Part shown: positions 43,775 through 52,764 of the stretch, in pieces
How the letters are laid out: each line of letters opens with the position of its first letter
How positions within the stretch are numbered: position 1 is the first letter of the stretch
Source of the DNA: an uncultured Methanomassiliicoccus sp.
Lineage (GTDB): Archaea > Thermoplasmatota > Thermoplasmata > Methanomassiliicoccales > Methanomassiliicoccaceae
Length of the DNA: 64,000 nucleotides
Reading direction: 5' to 3'
Assembly (NCBI GenBank): GCA_905202485.1
Contig: CAJKRY010000001.1
Coordinates: 1 to 64,000, forward strand
The notes under the pieces: model-generated
What the model saw: only the letters and a program-made list of their open reading frames with translations
Databases searched by the model: none
Told to the model about the DNA's origin: nothing
Translations under genes and position numbers: made by a program

Positions 43775-45223
43775 ATGAACAGCAAAAAAGTTCTATGGTC
43801 TGGAAGGTTCAAAGAAGGTGCGGCTGATGCAACACTGGCATTCACATCTTCTCTCCACACTGATGTAAAACTCGCCAGGTATGATGTTCTCGGTTCAATC
43901 GCACATGCAAAGATGCTGAGCGCCCAGGGAATAATTTCTCAGGAAGACGGAAAAGAGATTCAAGAAGGGTTAAAAGAGATTCTATCTCAAATTGAAGACG
44001 GAACGCTTCCAGTCCAGGAAAGCCTGGAAGACATTCATTCCAACATCGAGTTTCTCCTGACAGACCGCATAAAGGATGCTGGTGCTAGACTGCATACAGC
44101 CCGCAGCAGAAATGATCAGGTAGTCACTGACGTAAGAATGTTCATGCGTGATGCCATTCTCGACGTGATTGAAGAGCTCGTTGGATTTGAGAAAACTCTT
44201 CTTGAAGTTTCAAAAGACAACATCGATACCATTGTACCTGGATTCACACATGTGCAGCATGCTCAGCCTGTAACTATCGGCCATCATTTCATGGCTCACT
44301 TTTCAAGAATAAGAAGAGATGTTGAAAGGTTTATTGAGTCATACAGCAGAGTTAACGTATGTACCCTGGGGTCTGCTGCCCTGGCTGGAACTACATACAA
44401 CATTGACAGGGAATATACTAGCTCACTACTGGGATTCCATAATCCATGCTATAACTCAATGGACGGGGTATCTGACAGAGATTTCGTTGCTGAGTTTCTG
44501 TTTAACGCTTCACTGTGTGCTATCCACTTATCATCAGTATGTGAGGAGTTAGTTTACTGGTCTTCACAGGAATTTGCATTCATTGAGATGGATGACGCAT
44601 ATGCAACTGGAAGCAGCATCATGCCTCAGAAAAAGAACTCTGATGTTGCAGAACTTACAAGAGGCAGAACAGGAGCAGCCATTGGAGATTTAGTCAACAT
44701 TCTGACGACTATGAAAGGACTTCCACTTACATACAATAGAGATCTGCAGGAAGATAAGGATGCTTTATTCTCATCATACAACAGACTGACTGCCTGCATT
44801 AAAATGTGCAGCGCAATGATAGCCACTCTCACATTTAACAAAGAAAGAATGCTTTCTGCCGCTTCAGAAGGGTTTATGAATGCTACAGATCTGGCTGATT
44901 ATCTTGTAGTAAAAGGAATGCCGTTCAGAAAGGCACATGAAGTCGTCGGAGGAGCTGTCAGATACTGCATAGATCAAAACAAGAAACTTGAAGATCTGAG
45001 CCTTGAGGAACTGCAATCTTTCAGTGATCTGATCGAAAAGGATGTCTTCGAGATCCTGCCTCTGGAAAAATGCGTAAGCAGAAGAAAATCATTCGGCGGC
45101 ACATCTCCTGAAATAATTCCGACACAGCTTGACAACGGTCATTCGGCAGTAGACCGCCAAAATGCATTTGTTATAGGCGAGCGGAATATCATAGAGCAGG
45201 CATTTGAATCTTTAGAAAAATAA
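43775..45223 (+). CDS. argH: Argininosuccinate lyase
   Basis: 482 residues, fumarase/aspartase superfamily. The signature GSSIMPQKKNSD near residue 288 is intact, along with HTARSRNDQV near 107 and HVQHAQPVTIGHH near 155. It splits argininosuccinate into arginine and fumarate, the last step of the pathway. It follows argG by 57 nt and has a perfect hairpin 10 nt after the stop. Confidence 0.95.
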   Translation: MNSKKVLWSGRFKEGAADATLAFTSSLHTDVKLARYDVLGSIAHAKMLSAQGIISQEDGKEIQEGLKEILSQIEDGTLPVQESLEDIHSNIEFLLTDRIKDAGARLHTARSRNDQVVTDVRMFMRDAILDVIEELVGFEKTLLEVSKDNIDTIVPGFTHVQHAQPVTIGHHFMAHFSRIRRDVERFIESYSRVNVCTLGSAALAGTTYNIDREYTSSLLGFHNPCYNSMDGVSDRDFVAEFLFNASLCAIHLSSVCEELVYWSSQEFAFIEMDDAYATGSSIMPQKKNSDVAELTRGRTGAAIGDLVNILTTMKGLPLTYNRDLQEDKDALFSSYNRLTACIKMCSAMIATLTFNKERMLSAASEGFMNATDLADYLVVKGMPFRKAHEVVGGAVRYCIDQNKKLEDLSLEELQSFSDLIEKDVFEILPLEKCVSRRKSFGGTSPEIIPTQLDNGHSAVDRQNAFVIGERNIIEQAFESLEK

Positions 45224-45232
45224 ACTTACAAG

Positions 45233-45270
45233 ATAATATCAGCAGAAACTGCCACGTCTGCTGATATTAT
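45233..45270 (+). terminator. Perfect 13-bp hairpin after argH
   Basis: ATAATATCAGCAG at 45233-45245 pairs exactly with CTGCTGATATTAT at 45258-45270 across a 12-nt loop. It is 10 nt after the argH stop. Confidence 0.6.
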
Positions 45271-45636
45271 TCAATTAAAAATTAGATGTTTAAAGTGCAC
45301 ACACTTGTTAATGATATTAAGTAACTAAATAAAAAAATATACTGCGCTGAAATACATCTCAATGAATTATTTTTACTAAATTATATAGATTAACGCTTGT
45401 TGAACAACAGATTTGAAAGTTTATAACCAGATAGCATTATTCAGAAGATATCGGTAGAAAAACACATAAAAAACAAAGATTCAGTTTATAAATTATGAAA
45501 AACGTAGCAATTTTAAGCAAACAGTAATTTTTGAATGCATCGTATTTATACTTTATTATTCATTTTTTTCATGATTAGGGCAACCTTATATATTCTGAAA
45601 GTTCATTAATGATATTACTCCTAAGGAGGAAAAATT
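45271..45636. other. Long AT-rich leader region before the small membrane protein
   Basis: About 366 bp without a gene. AT-rich; it ends in a strong promoter and ribosome-binding site for the next gene. I see no other structure. Confidence 0.5.
45584..45595 (+). promoter_or_regulatory. Strong TATA-like box plus Shine-Dalgarno for the 71-residue membrane protein
   Basis: CCTTATATATTC lies about 42 nt before the ATG. A full AAGGAGG at 45623-45629 with 7-nt spacing precedes it. This is one of the clearest ribosome-binding sites in the window. Confidence 0.55.
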
Positions 45637-45852
45637 ATGCAAGGAACTGCAAAGGCATTGGTTGGAATGATTGTCGGAACAATCATCATGATCATTTTGA
45701 GCGTGATTTATTTCATCATCACGTTGTTCATCGTTGATTTCTCCGCCGGTCTGTTGCTAGGTGACGGTGAATACAGCAGTGCAGTAATTATTGCAGCTGC
45801 ATTGATTACACTCGGCTCCATGCTTGGTGGATCATACGGACTCCGCGATTAA
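45637..45852 (+). CDS. Small two-helix membrane protein
   Basis: 71 residues. Two hydrophobic segments (about 6-36 and 47-65) are separated by a short acidic loop (GDGEYSS); the second is Gly/Ala-rich and ends GGSYGLRD. No family recognised. The strong promoter and Shine-Dalgarno and a clean terminator indicate a genuine, probably well-expressed gene. Single gene unit. Confidence 0.75.
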   Translation: MQGTAKALVGMIVGTIIMIILSVIYFIITLFIVDFSAGLLLGDGEYSSAVIIAAALITLGSMLGGSYGLRD

Positions 45853-45872
45853 ACCCCATAAAAAACAATCTG

Positions 45873-45898
45873 AATCTGAGCGTGAAAACGCTCAGATT
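45873..45898. terminator. Bidirectional terminator with GAAA tetraloop
   Basis: Positions 45873-45883 pair perfectly with 45888-45898 (11 bp) around a GAAA loop. A T-run (CATTTTTTAG) follows on the plus strand and an A/T-rich stretch on the minus. It lies between two convergent stop codons. Confidence 0.75.
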
Positions 45899-46387
45899 TC
45901 ATTTTTTAGATTTCGTGATGAGCTGATCCCACTCAACTGTATGCTGAACACCTTCACGAAGCAGTAATTTGCTGATCTTTTCTGTTAAGCGTACAGTTTC
46001 TACATTTGATGTATAAGATTTTATGTAAAATTCTTTTTTGCCGATTGGAAATATCAACCTCATGCGTCCTTTTCGATTGTATCCTTCAGGCTTTTCATTT
46101 CTAGCTATTTCCTGCATATTTGCATAAAGAAACATCTGAAGAATGTCATTATCATCTGGGACTTGGTTTGTTTCCTCTAAAAATGTAGTAAATAATTCTG
46201 GGAACACGCGCTCTAAGTCTTTGTAATCTACGCCGTCTCCAAATATAAGATGACCGCTAGTAGCCTTCATTGATGATTCAAACTGCTTTGTGTATTTAAG
46301 CATATGCGTTTCTGCATATTTAGAAAGTGCTGAATTAGTGAAGATAGTTCGATTCGGCACTGAGCCAAGCAGTTTTCGATTAATCAA
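45899..46387 (-). CDS. Protein of unknown function, 162 residues
   Basis: No family recognised. Mixed alpha/beta, soluble, no signal or membrane segment. A central acidic helix region (YKDLERVFPELFTTFLEET) and a basic C-terminal half (RKGRMRLIFPIGKKEFYIKSYTSN, ending TKSKK) are notable. The only full-length start is TTG at 46387, with no obvious ribosome-binding site; an internal ATG corresponding to residue 29 is an alternative. Convergent with the small membrane protein. Confidence 0.6.
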   Translation of the reverse strand: MINRKLLGSVPNRTIFTNSALSKYAETHMLKYTKQFESSMKATSGHLIFGDGVDYKDLERVFPELFTTFLEETNQVPDDNDILQMFLYANMQEIARNEKPEGYNRKGRMRLIFPIGKKEFYIKSYTSNVETVRLTEKISKLLLREGVQHTVEWDQLITKSKK

Positions 46388-46498
46388 CTGGAGATATCAG
46401 TATCCTAATTGTAACTATGTTTCCCAATAGTTTCTATTTGATACTTATATCCCTTTAGGTATTATAGTTTTGAGTATGAATTGTTCAAGAGGTAAAAG

Positions 46499-47293
46499 AT
46501 GGTAAGTTACAAAGAGATTCAGATGGAAGTCGGAAAGATGAGAGTTTATGATTTCGGAGAAATCAGACTGCATGCATATCAGACAAACGATCCAGTTAAT
46601 GATGAAGCATTCATTATTGAAAAAGACAAGAGGGCTGCAGTTATCGAACCGCCGTGCTTCAGGAATAACATCGAAGAACTCACTAAATATATAGATTCAA
46701 ACAATCTGAAAGTAGAGGGAAAAATGGTATCATATCATGCTGCTGGGTCATCTTTCCTGCCTGACGTGAAAAACTATGGAACCGAAACTTCTGTGAAGTA
46801 CAACACCAATGGTGGAGGCAAATCACTAATCGAAAATTTTACCAGAGTATTCGGAGACGCTTTTGATGGCGAGATAGCCGTGACAGATGAAATAATGACC
46901 CCTGGAAAAATAAACATTGCCGGTATTGAAATGAATATCATGTCTACGCCTGATGCATATAACATAGAAGTTGAGTCAATAAATGCAGTTTATCTTCACA
47001 TGATGGGACACGATTGTCATTCTATAGTCGCCAGCAAAGACCATGCAGATGCAATGATCAGAGAGCTTCAGAATTATATTGATAGAAATTATTCACTGAT
47101 CCTTACATCACACTACACACCAGAAAATCTAAAAGATGCTAATGAAAAAATCGCATACCTGCAGAATATTAAGAAAATAGCATCAGAATGCAGCTCTGCA
47201 GATCAATTCACAGAAGCAGTAAAAAAGAGATATCTGCAGTATTCGGGAGATAACTATCTGGACATGACAGCAGGATTTTTATTTTCACAATGA
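46499..47293 (+). CDS. Degenerate metallo-beta-lactamase-fold-like protein
   Basis: 264 residues. The strand order and segments such as DEAFIIEKDKRAAVIEPPCF, VSYHAAGSSFLPD and YLHMMGHDCHSIVA, ILTSHYTPE resemble an MBL hydrolase, but the HxHxDH metal motif is replaced (YHAAGSSF). It therefore may bind no metal or only one. Function unknown. GAGGTAAAAG precedes the ATG at 46499. Confidence 0.55.
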   Translation: MVSYKEIQMEVGKMRVYDFGEIRLHAYQTNDPVNDEAFIIEKDKRAAVIEPPCFRNNIEELTKYIDSNNLKVEGKMVSYHAAGSSFLPDVKNYGTETSVKYNTNGGGKSLIENFTRVFGDAFDGEIAVTDEIMTPGKINIAGIEMNIMSTPDAYNIEVESINAVYLHMMGHDCHSIVASKDHADAMIRELQNYIDRNYSLILTSHYTPENLKDANEKIAYLQNIKKIASECSSADQFTEAVKKRYLQYSGDNYLDMTAGFLFSQ

Positions 47294-47306
47294 GCGTACC
47301 CGCTCA
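47291..47306 (+). terminator. Stop-codon-overlapping hairpin
   Basis: TGAGCG at 47291-47296 (containing the TGA stop) pairs with CGCTCA at 47301-47306 around TACC. An ATTTATTTTT run follows. Confidence 0.5.
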
Positions 47307-47428
47307 AACTCATTTATTTTTCGAATTTTGCATAATCTTTTTCGAATTTCGATCTTAAATGAGTGTGTTTACTGTTTTTTAACAAGAAATATAAGCAAGT
47401 TCAAAAGGAAGAAGTCTATCTTAAGCCA

Positions 47429-48547
47429 ATGGTTTCTAAAAAGGTTCAGTCTATCAAACCTTCTGGAGTCCGTGCCATTTTTGACATGGCTCAGGAAGAC
47501 AGTATCAACTTAGGGTTAGGAGAACTTGACTTCAGACCACCTCAAGAAGTTACTGAAGCCTGTAAGAAAGCGTTGGATTCTGATTCACATCGTTACGGAC
47601 CTACCATGGGAATCCCTTCACTTAGAGAAAAGATAGCTCAAAAGATCTCCAGATATGATAAAGACATCACAATGTCAAATGTGATGATAACTTCCAGCGG
47701 CACTCAGGGAGCTATGGCAACGTTCCAGACTCTGTTTCAAGAAGGGGATGAAGTTCTCATTCCAGATCCTGGATTTGTTGTATATTCTCCAGAATGCACT
47801 CTCTGTGGAGCTCAGCCTGTGCCGTATACCATGGACGAAAAGCTGAATATAGATCTTGAAAAACTGAAAGGAAAGATTACTAAAAAAACTAAAGGTATCG
47901 TTGTCAACTCCCCTGCTAATCCATGCGGGTCGGTTCTTACAGAAGAAGCTTTCAAGACTATACATGATCTGGCAGAGGATCATAATCTCTGGATAATCTC
48001 TGATGAAGTTTATGAGAATTTTATCTATGAGGGAAAACACTATTCATTCAATGAATATCTTGACAGGTCTGTTGTATTGAATTCATTTTCAAAATCATTT
48101 GCAGTAGCCGGCTGGAGAATAGGATACCTGTCTGCACCTGAAGAGATACTTAGCGAGATTTCTAAAATGCAATATCATATTCTGGCATGTCCACCTGGTC
48201 CTTTCCAATATGCCCTGAATGATGCATTTGGCTGCCAGGAATCATTTATCAATGAGATTTTTCCCATTCTTAAAAAACGCAGAGATCTGACTACAGACCT
48301 GCTGAATGAAATTCCAGGCTTTTCATGTATTAAACCAAAAGGAGCGTTCTACGCATTTCCATCATATGAAATTGATATACCGTCTGCAGACTTAGCAATA
48401 AAACTTGCCCATAAAGGAGTGCTTTGTTCGCCGGGAACTGCATTTGGAGATTCTGGAGAGAAGCATCTGAGAATATCATATGCGGCATCTGAAGACAATA
48501 TCAGAAAGGGAATAGAAATCATACGAGACTTTATAAAAAAGTTTTAA
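47429..48547 (+). CDS. PLP-dependent class I/II aminotransferase
   Basis: 372 residues. INLGLGELDFRPP near residue 27, SSGTQGAMATF near 90, VNSPANPCGSVLTEE near 160, SDEVYENFIY near 190 and the Schiff-base lysine in NSFSKSFAVAGWRIGYL near 222 mark the family. The carboxylate-binding Arg is in HLRISYAAS near the C-terminus. It resembles archaeal aspartate/aromatic aminotransferases; specificity is unknown. ATG 47429 is chosen over upstream in-frame codons. The MFS gene follows in 11 nt. Confidence 0.84.
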   Translation: MVSKKVQSIKPSGVRAIFDMAQEDSINLGLGELDFRPPQEVTEACKKALDSDSHRYGPTMGIPSLREKIAQKISRYDKDITMSNVMITSSGTQGAMATFQTLFQEGDEVLIPDPGFVVYSPECTLCGAQPVPYTMDEKLNIDLEKLKGKITKKTKGIVVNSPANPCGSVLTEEAFKTIHDLAEDHNLWIISDEVYENFIYEGKHYSFNEYLDRSVVLNSFSKSFAVAGWRIGYLSAPEEILSEISKMQYHILACPPGPFQYALNDAFGCQESFINEIFPILKKRRDLTTDLLNEIPGFSCIKPKGAFYAFPSYEIDIPSADLAIKLAHKGVLCSPGTAFGDSGEKHLRISYAASEDNIRKGIEIIRDFIKKF

Positions 48548-48558
48548 GGAGAGATCAA

Positions 48559-50013
48559 TTGAAAAAAGAAACCGGCATGTCATATAAGTGGGTTGTGCTG
48601 ATTGTAGCATCCATCGGCTCCCTCATGGGTCCGCTGGATTCCACCATTGTAAGCGTTTCAATGCCTTCAATATCAGACGCGCTTCAGATGGATTATGCTC
48701 AGACGCTATGGGTCCCGACAGCATATCTTGTTGCGATAGCCAGCATTCTCCTTATTATCGGCCGTGTTTCAGACATATTTGGAAAGAAAAAGATATACAT
48801 CAGTGGTTTTGCAATATTTGCAGTCGGCTCTCTGCTGTGCAGCATAGCTCAAAGTGGAGAGCAGTTAATATCATTCAGAATTATACAGGGAATCGGCGCT
48901 GCATTCATTATGACTTCCGGAACTGCGCTGGTCTCTGCTGCGTTTCCGCCTGGAGAACAGGGCAGAGCCCTCGGCCTTAATGTAATGGCTGTTTATTTAG
49001 GTCTAGCCATAGGGCCGCCGCTCGGCGGAATACTTACACAGAGTTTCGGATGGCATTCCATATTCTTAGTAAACGTTCCCATTGCAATAATCACAATTGC
49101 ACTGGCAGCATGGAAGCTGAATGAATGTGAGATACTTGATAAAAAAGTATCATTCGATATCAGCGGAGCAGTTACATTTGCTGTCGGACTGATTACCATT
49201 CTACTGGCTTTAACATTAGGAAATACAAACGGCTGGCTCTCTGCAAGTGTCATAATTCTAGTAGTTATCTCTGTGATATCGTTTACCGCATTTATCAAAA
49301 TAGAACAGAAAAAAGGAGACGGTGGATTGTTTGATCTCAAGCTGTTTACTAAAAATCGTCTCTTTGCCGCAGCAAATTTCTCTGCATTTCTAAACTATAC
49401 ATCATATTATGGATCCACATTTATTATCTCATTTTATCTTCAAAGAGTGCTTGGAATAGATATCGGAACTACCGGCTTGATACTACTAGCAATGCCTCTG
49501 GTGATGTGCATAATTTCACCAGTATCTGGAAATTTATCAGACAAAGTCGGATCAAGAACACTTGCAACAGCCGGCATGATAATCATGGCGGTCGGACTGT
49601 TTCTTATAAGCACTCTTGGTACAAATACATCGATTACTACTGTTATAATCTATCTCATGATCTTAGGAATAGGCATGGGAATATTTTCATCTCCTAATAC
49701 AAGTGCTGTGATGAAAAGCGTCAGGAAGGATAAAACCGGTGTGGCATCTGGTATGCTGTCTACTATGCGTACAGTCGGTCAGTCACTGAGCTTAGTTTTA
49801 ATGGGAAGCGTAATGGCCATTGTAACCTCATCAGCTCTCGTGTCTTCAGTATTTATGGGAGGAAGCTCGAGCATAGACAACGTCGAATTCATAACAGGGA
49901 TGAGTGCAGCCCTAAAGGTATCAGCACTAATTGCATTAGTCGGCGCAGCAAGCTCCACACTAAGAGGAAAGATTGAGACTGAAACTGAATATGAAGTAAC
50001 CTGCCCCAAATAA
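48559..50013 (+). CDS. MFS drug-type exporter (DHA2, 14-helix family)
   Basis: 484 residues with about 14 membrane helices. The N-terminal motif PLDSTIVSVSMPSISDAL and the LLIIGRVSDIFGKKKIYI motif A, with ALGLNVMAVYLGLAIGPPLGG motif C near residue 145, are those of EmrB/QacA proteins. Proton-driven export is expected; the substrate is unknown. The start is TTG at 48559, backed by AAGGAG 7 nt before it; an ATG at 48577 is the alternative. It follows the aminotransferase by 11 nt, so the two may form an operon. Confidence 0.9.
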   Translation: MKKETGMSYKWVVLIVASIGSLMGPLDSTIVSVSMPSISDALQMDYAQTLWVPTAYLVAIASILLIIGRVSDIFGKKKIYISGFAIFAVGSLLCSIAQSGEQLISFRIIQGIGAAFIMTSGTALVSAAFPPGEQGRALGLNVMAVYLGLAIGPPLGGILTQSFGWHSIFLVNVPIAIITIALAAWKLNECEILDKKVSFDISGAVTFAVGLITILLALTLGNTNGWLSASVIILVVISVISFTAFIKIEQKKGDGGLFDLKLFTKNRLFAAANFSAFLNYTSYYGSTFIISFYLQRVLGIDIGTTGLILLAMPLVMCIISPVSGNLSDKVGSRTLATAGMIIMAVGLFLISTLGTNTSITTVIIYLMILGIGMGIFSSPNTSAVMKSVRKDKTGVASGMLSTMRTVGQSLSLVLMGSVMAIVTSSALVSSVFMGGSSSIDNVEFITGMSAALKVSALIALVGAASSTLRGKIETETEYEVTCPK

Positions 50014-50042
50014 AGGGAATTGCTATATTTAGGAAAAAGTCA

Positions 50043-50432
50043 ATGTATTTACATATGAAAACTGTCGCAGACTGCATCAAGTTTCTGGAAGAACATCCTG
50101 ATATAACTGATTCAAATGAGAAATATGCTGAGGAGATATTTAGACTTCCAAAAAAGATAAGAAATGATGTTTTATCATTACTAGAATCAGAAGCTTTCGG
50201 GGATTTGAATCACATAGTCAAACTTGTTGAAATCTGCAGAGATAATAAGATAAAAATCAACAGACTTGATAAAGATATGATAAAATCATATTGTGAATTT
50301 AATCAATCTGCGGATGAGATTATTCAAAATATTTATAGAAAAGACATGGAACGTCTAGCCCCAAAGTACCATGAAGCTCCATGCAAAATAAGCAATGCTG
50401 ATGCAATTAATAAACTAAAAGGAAATAAATGA
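50043..50432 (+). CDS. Small helical protein of unknown function
   Basis: 129 residues, predicted mostly helical and charged, with no membrane segment. Possible starts are ATG 50043 and ATG 50055. No family recognised. It follows the MFS gene by 29 nt and may be co-transcribed. Confidence 0.55.
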   Translation: MYLHMKTVADCIKFLEEHPDITDSNEKYAEEIFRLPKKIRNDVLSLLESEAFGDLNHIVKLVEICRDNKIKINRLDKDMIKSYCEFNQSADEIIQNIYRKDMERLAPKYHEAPCKISNADAINKLKGNK

Positions 50433-50437
50433 AAGAG

Positions 50438-50782
50438 TTATAATCTTCTTGCATGAAGATAAGCGATTATACATCCTATGAGTATAATGATTATCGGCAG
50501 GAATGACAGGATTACATCCAGCGCATCAGATACATCACCGATGAATATGTAAGATGCACCTAAAACCGCAGTAATGATACCGACAACAATCAGGACCTTT
50601 CCACCATATTTGTTGATTGCATACCAGTTTTCATCAGATTCAAAACTTTTTCCGATTCTGACACCATAGAGTGCATTTCTACCCACCTTCTGTGAGATTA
50701 ATGGAATAGACAATATTATCAACAGCAATCCCACAAAAATATACGTTATTCCCAGGATTCCTAATAAACTGTCAATAATCAT
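50438..50782 (-). CDS. SdpI-family membrane protein
   Basis: 114 residues with three to four membrane helices. The central cytosolic motif NALYGVRIGKSFESDENWYAINKYGG is the SdpI/YhfL signature. In Bacillus, SdpI confers immunity to a killing factor and is a signalling partner; archaeal relatives have no known function. No toxin gene is adjacent. Confidence 0.78.
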   Translation of the reverse strand: MIIDSLLGILGITYIFVGLLLIILSIPLISQKVGRNALYGVRIGKSFESDENWYAINKYGGKVLIVVGIITAVLGASYIFIGDVSDALDVILSFLPIIIILIGCIIAYLHARRL

Positions 50783-50868
50783 ACGTGAGCAAAAATATGC
50801 ATAGTTTCTATATATGATTATTCCTACGATTTTAAAAAGATAAATAAATAAGAAGTTTGGAAGAAATT

Positions 50869-51705
50869 TTATGCTTCAAGAGCAGAAATATTCTCACGGA
50901 ACTCTTCAAATTTCTGTGACAGAATTTTGAGAGCTTCTTTGAGTGTGTCTATGGCTGCGAGTGAACCATCAGTTTCAAATTCAAAGATAAACTTTGAATC
51001 AGATCCAGACAGTTTTATCGCATTTAGTTCACAGACTTCAAAGCATGATTTGCACAGGATGCAAGATTCCAGATCTACAACCTTGACGATTCCATCTTCT
51101 TTAGCTAAGACTCCCCTTGGACAAGCTTTAATGCAAGTACCGCCGGAGTCACAGCGAGCTGGATCAATCTCAATTGTAGGATAATATCTGTATCCTGCTC
51201 CAGATACGACCTGCCATTTAGCGTGACGCTTTGCGGTGCCAAGCTCTGCAGAGGCATATGCCAGCAAAGCCTGTCCTGGACCCAATTTTACAATGGGGAC
51301 TAGTTCATCTTTTATCCTCAGCTCAGGAGGTCCAAGAGGTTCCATATCGCCAGAGTAAACTTCACAGGGTCCTTTTTTGTTTATAGAGTACATAATAGTA
51401 CAATTGGGGCAGCCTTCCCCACCACAAACACATTCATCTTTGGGCACGTAAAGGCTAAGATCAGTCGGAACTGGCACTAAACCGAGTCTGTGCGCAATAA
51501 TCTCATCAAAGAGAGGACTTACACTTTCATATTCATTTCCTTCTTCATCCATGATTGGACCCAAGTGAAATTCTACCAGCTCAATAGCCATCTTGGGAAT
51601 CTCGGTCATCAGGCATCTCCTGAGGGAGTTTACCAGAGATGGAGAAGCGTCAGAAACTACGAAGCGTATGCGTGTCTCGGTCTGACTGATTACTTTAATA
51701 TCCAT
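50869..51705 (-). CDS. rpoD: DNA-directed RNA polymerase subunit D with Fe-S domain
   Basis: 278 residues. The alpha-like dimerisation region (VNSLRRCLMTEIPKMAIELVEF) is interrupted by a ferredoxin-like domain. Its first motif is C-x5-C-x3-CP (CDSGGTCIKACP), one cysteine short of a full set; its second motif is a full C-x2-C-x2-C-x3-C (CILCKSCFEVC). This pattern predicts one [4Fe-4S] and one [3Fe-4S] cluster. A further Cys-rich loop (CVCGGEGCPNC) precedes it. It is essential for RNA polymerase assembly and ends the rps cluster. Confidence 0.95.
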   Translation of the reverse strand: MDIKVISQTETRIRFVVSDASPSLVNSLRRCLMTEIPKMAIELVEFHLGPIMDEEGNEYESVSPLFDEIIAHRLGLVPVPTDLSLYVPKDECVCGGEGCPNCTIMYSINKKGPCEVYSGDMEPLGPPELRIKDELVPIVKLGPGQALLAYASAELGTAKRHAKWQVVSGAGYRYYPTIEIDPARCDSGGTCIKACPRGVLAKEDGIVKVVDLESCILCKSCFEVCELNAIKLSGSDSKFIFEFETDGSLAAIDTLKEALKILSQKFEEFRENISALEA

Positions 51706-51720
51706 AAGTTTGCCCCGCGA

Positions 51721-52110
51721 TTATACTCTACGTCCTCTTCTTCCACCTTTCTTTTTGGTCCCATCGTGTGGTATAGGTGTAACGTCTTCAATGCGTCCGA
51801 TTTTAAGACCGGCACGAGCTAAGGCACGAATTGCGGCCTGGGCTCCAGGTCCAGGAGATGTGGCTTTGTTTCCGCCGGGAGCACGTACTTTTACGTGGAT
51901 CCCTTCAATTCCCTTTTCCTTAGCGATATCGGCCACTCTTTCGGCTGCACGCATTGCAGCATATGGAGAAGATTCATCTTTAGCTGCTTTTACAACCATT
52001 CCACCAGATGCTTTGGTGATTGTTTCAGCACCAGTAACGTCTGTAAGGGTGATTATAATGTTGTTGTAACTAGCAAATACGTGTGCAATACCCCATTTTC
52101 CCATACTCAT
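51721..52110 (-). CDS. rpsK: Small ribosomal subunit protein uS11
   Basis: 129 residues, archaeal S11: IAHVFASYNNIIITLTDVTGAET near the N-terminus, KVRAPGGNKATSPGPGAQAAIRALARAGLKIG near the middle, and the RGRRV basic C-terminus. Translationally coupled to rpsD: its ATG overlaps the rpsD TGA (ATGA). Confidence 0.96.
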   Translation of the reverse strand: MSMGKWGIAHVFASYNNIIITLTDVTGAETITKASGGMVVKAAKDESSPYAAMRAAERVADIAKEKGIEGIHVKVRAPGGNKATSPGPGAQAAIRALARAGLKIGRIEDVTPIPHDGTKKKGGRRGRRV

Positions 52111-52751
52111 TCCTCCACGGGTTCATTGATTACATCTTCAGAAGGAGCGTCCTCAACGACGTCGGCACCTTCTGCTGGTTGCGGCTCTGCTGGTTTTGGC
52201 TCAGGAGCAGCCTCATCTTCACTCTTTTGAGGATTTCTAATGGGGTGCATCTCATCAGCAATGGGAGATTGTGGATTGTATGAAATAAAATCCTCTTCAT
52301 TGCGCCTAACCATGTATCCAGGCACGGTTACTTTACGACCATTTATGGATATGTGTCCATGGACAATAAATTGTCTGGCTTGCTTGGCAGTAGTAGCTAA
52401 GCCTTTCATGTACACAACCGTCTGAAGACGGCGGCCAAGAATTGACTCTTGGTTAAGACCTAGAACATCATCAAGGGTGCTGCCGTCTGCCGGCAGAATG
52501 CCAAGGCGTGCGCACTTGGCGAGCAGAAGGTCAGCTTCCAATTGTGCCTGTGCATCATCTAAACGCACACGGGCTTGGAGGTTTTTAGACTGTGTTCTCA
52601 GATTTCTGAGGTAAGCCTGCGCCTTCCAGAGTTCGGTCTTGCTTTTCAATCCATATTGCTTGCATATCTCGGTTTCGGCCTTGATCCTTTCTCCTCTCCA
52701 GGGATGTGAGGGGGTATCATAGGCTCTGCGCGGAAATTTCGGGTCTCCCAT
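52107..52751 (-). CDS. rpsD: Small ribosomal subunit protein uS4
   Basis: 214 residues. The N-terminal ribosomal S4 core and the S4 RNA-binding domain (TAKQARQFIVHGHISINGRKVTVPGYMVRRNEED) are intact. A C-terminal acidic tail of about 40 residues (EPKPAEPQPAEGADVVEDAP...) extends beyond the conserved end. Second gene of rpsM-rpsD-rpsK-rpoD. Confidence 0.95.
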   Translation of the reverse strand: MGDPKFPRRAYDTPSHPWRGERIKAETEICKQYGLKSKTELWKAQAYLRNLRTQSKNLQARVRLDDAQAQLEADLLLAKCARLGILPADGSTLDDVLGLNQESILGRRLQTVVYMKGLATTAKQARQFIVHGHISINGRKVTVPGYMVRRNEEDFISYNPQSPIADEMHPIRNPQKSEDEAAPEPKPAEPQPAEGADVVEDAPSEDVINEPVEE

Positions 52752-52764
52752 TTAATTCACCTAT

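Noticed and set aside
46774..46965. Minus-strand ORF inside the MBL-like gene
   Set aside because: Shadow of the real gene on the opposite strand, no independent features.
50438..50782. SdpI immunity with a nearby killing-factor gene
   Set aside because: No sdpC-like or toxin gene is adjacent, so no toxin-immunity system is claimed.
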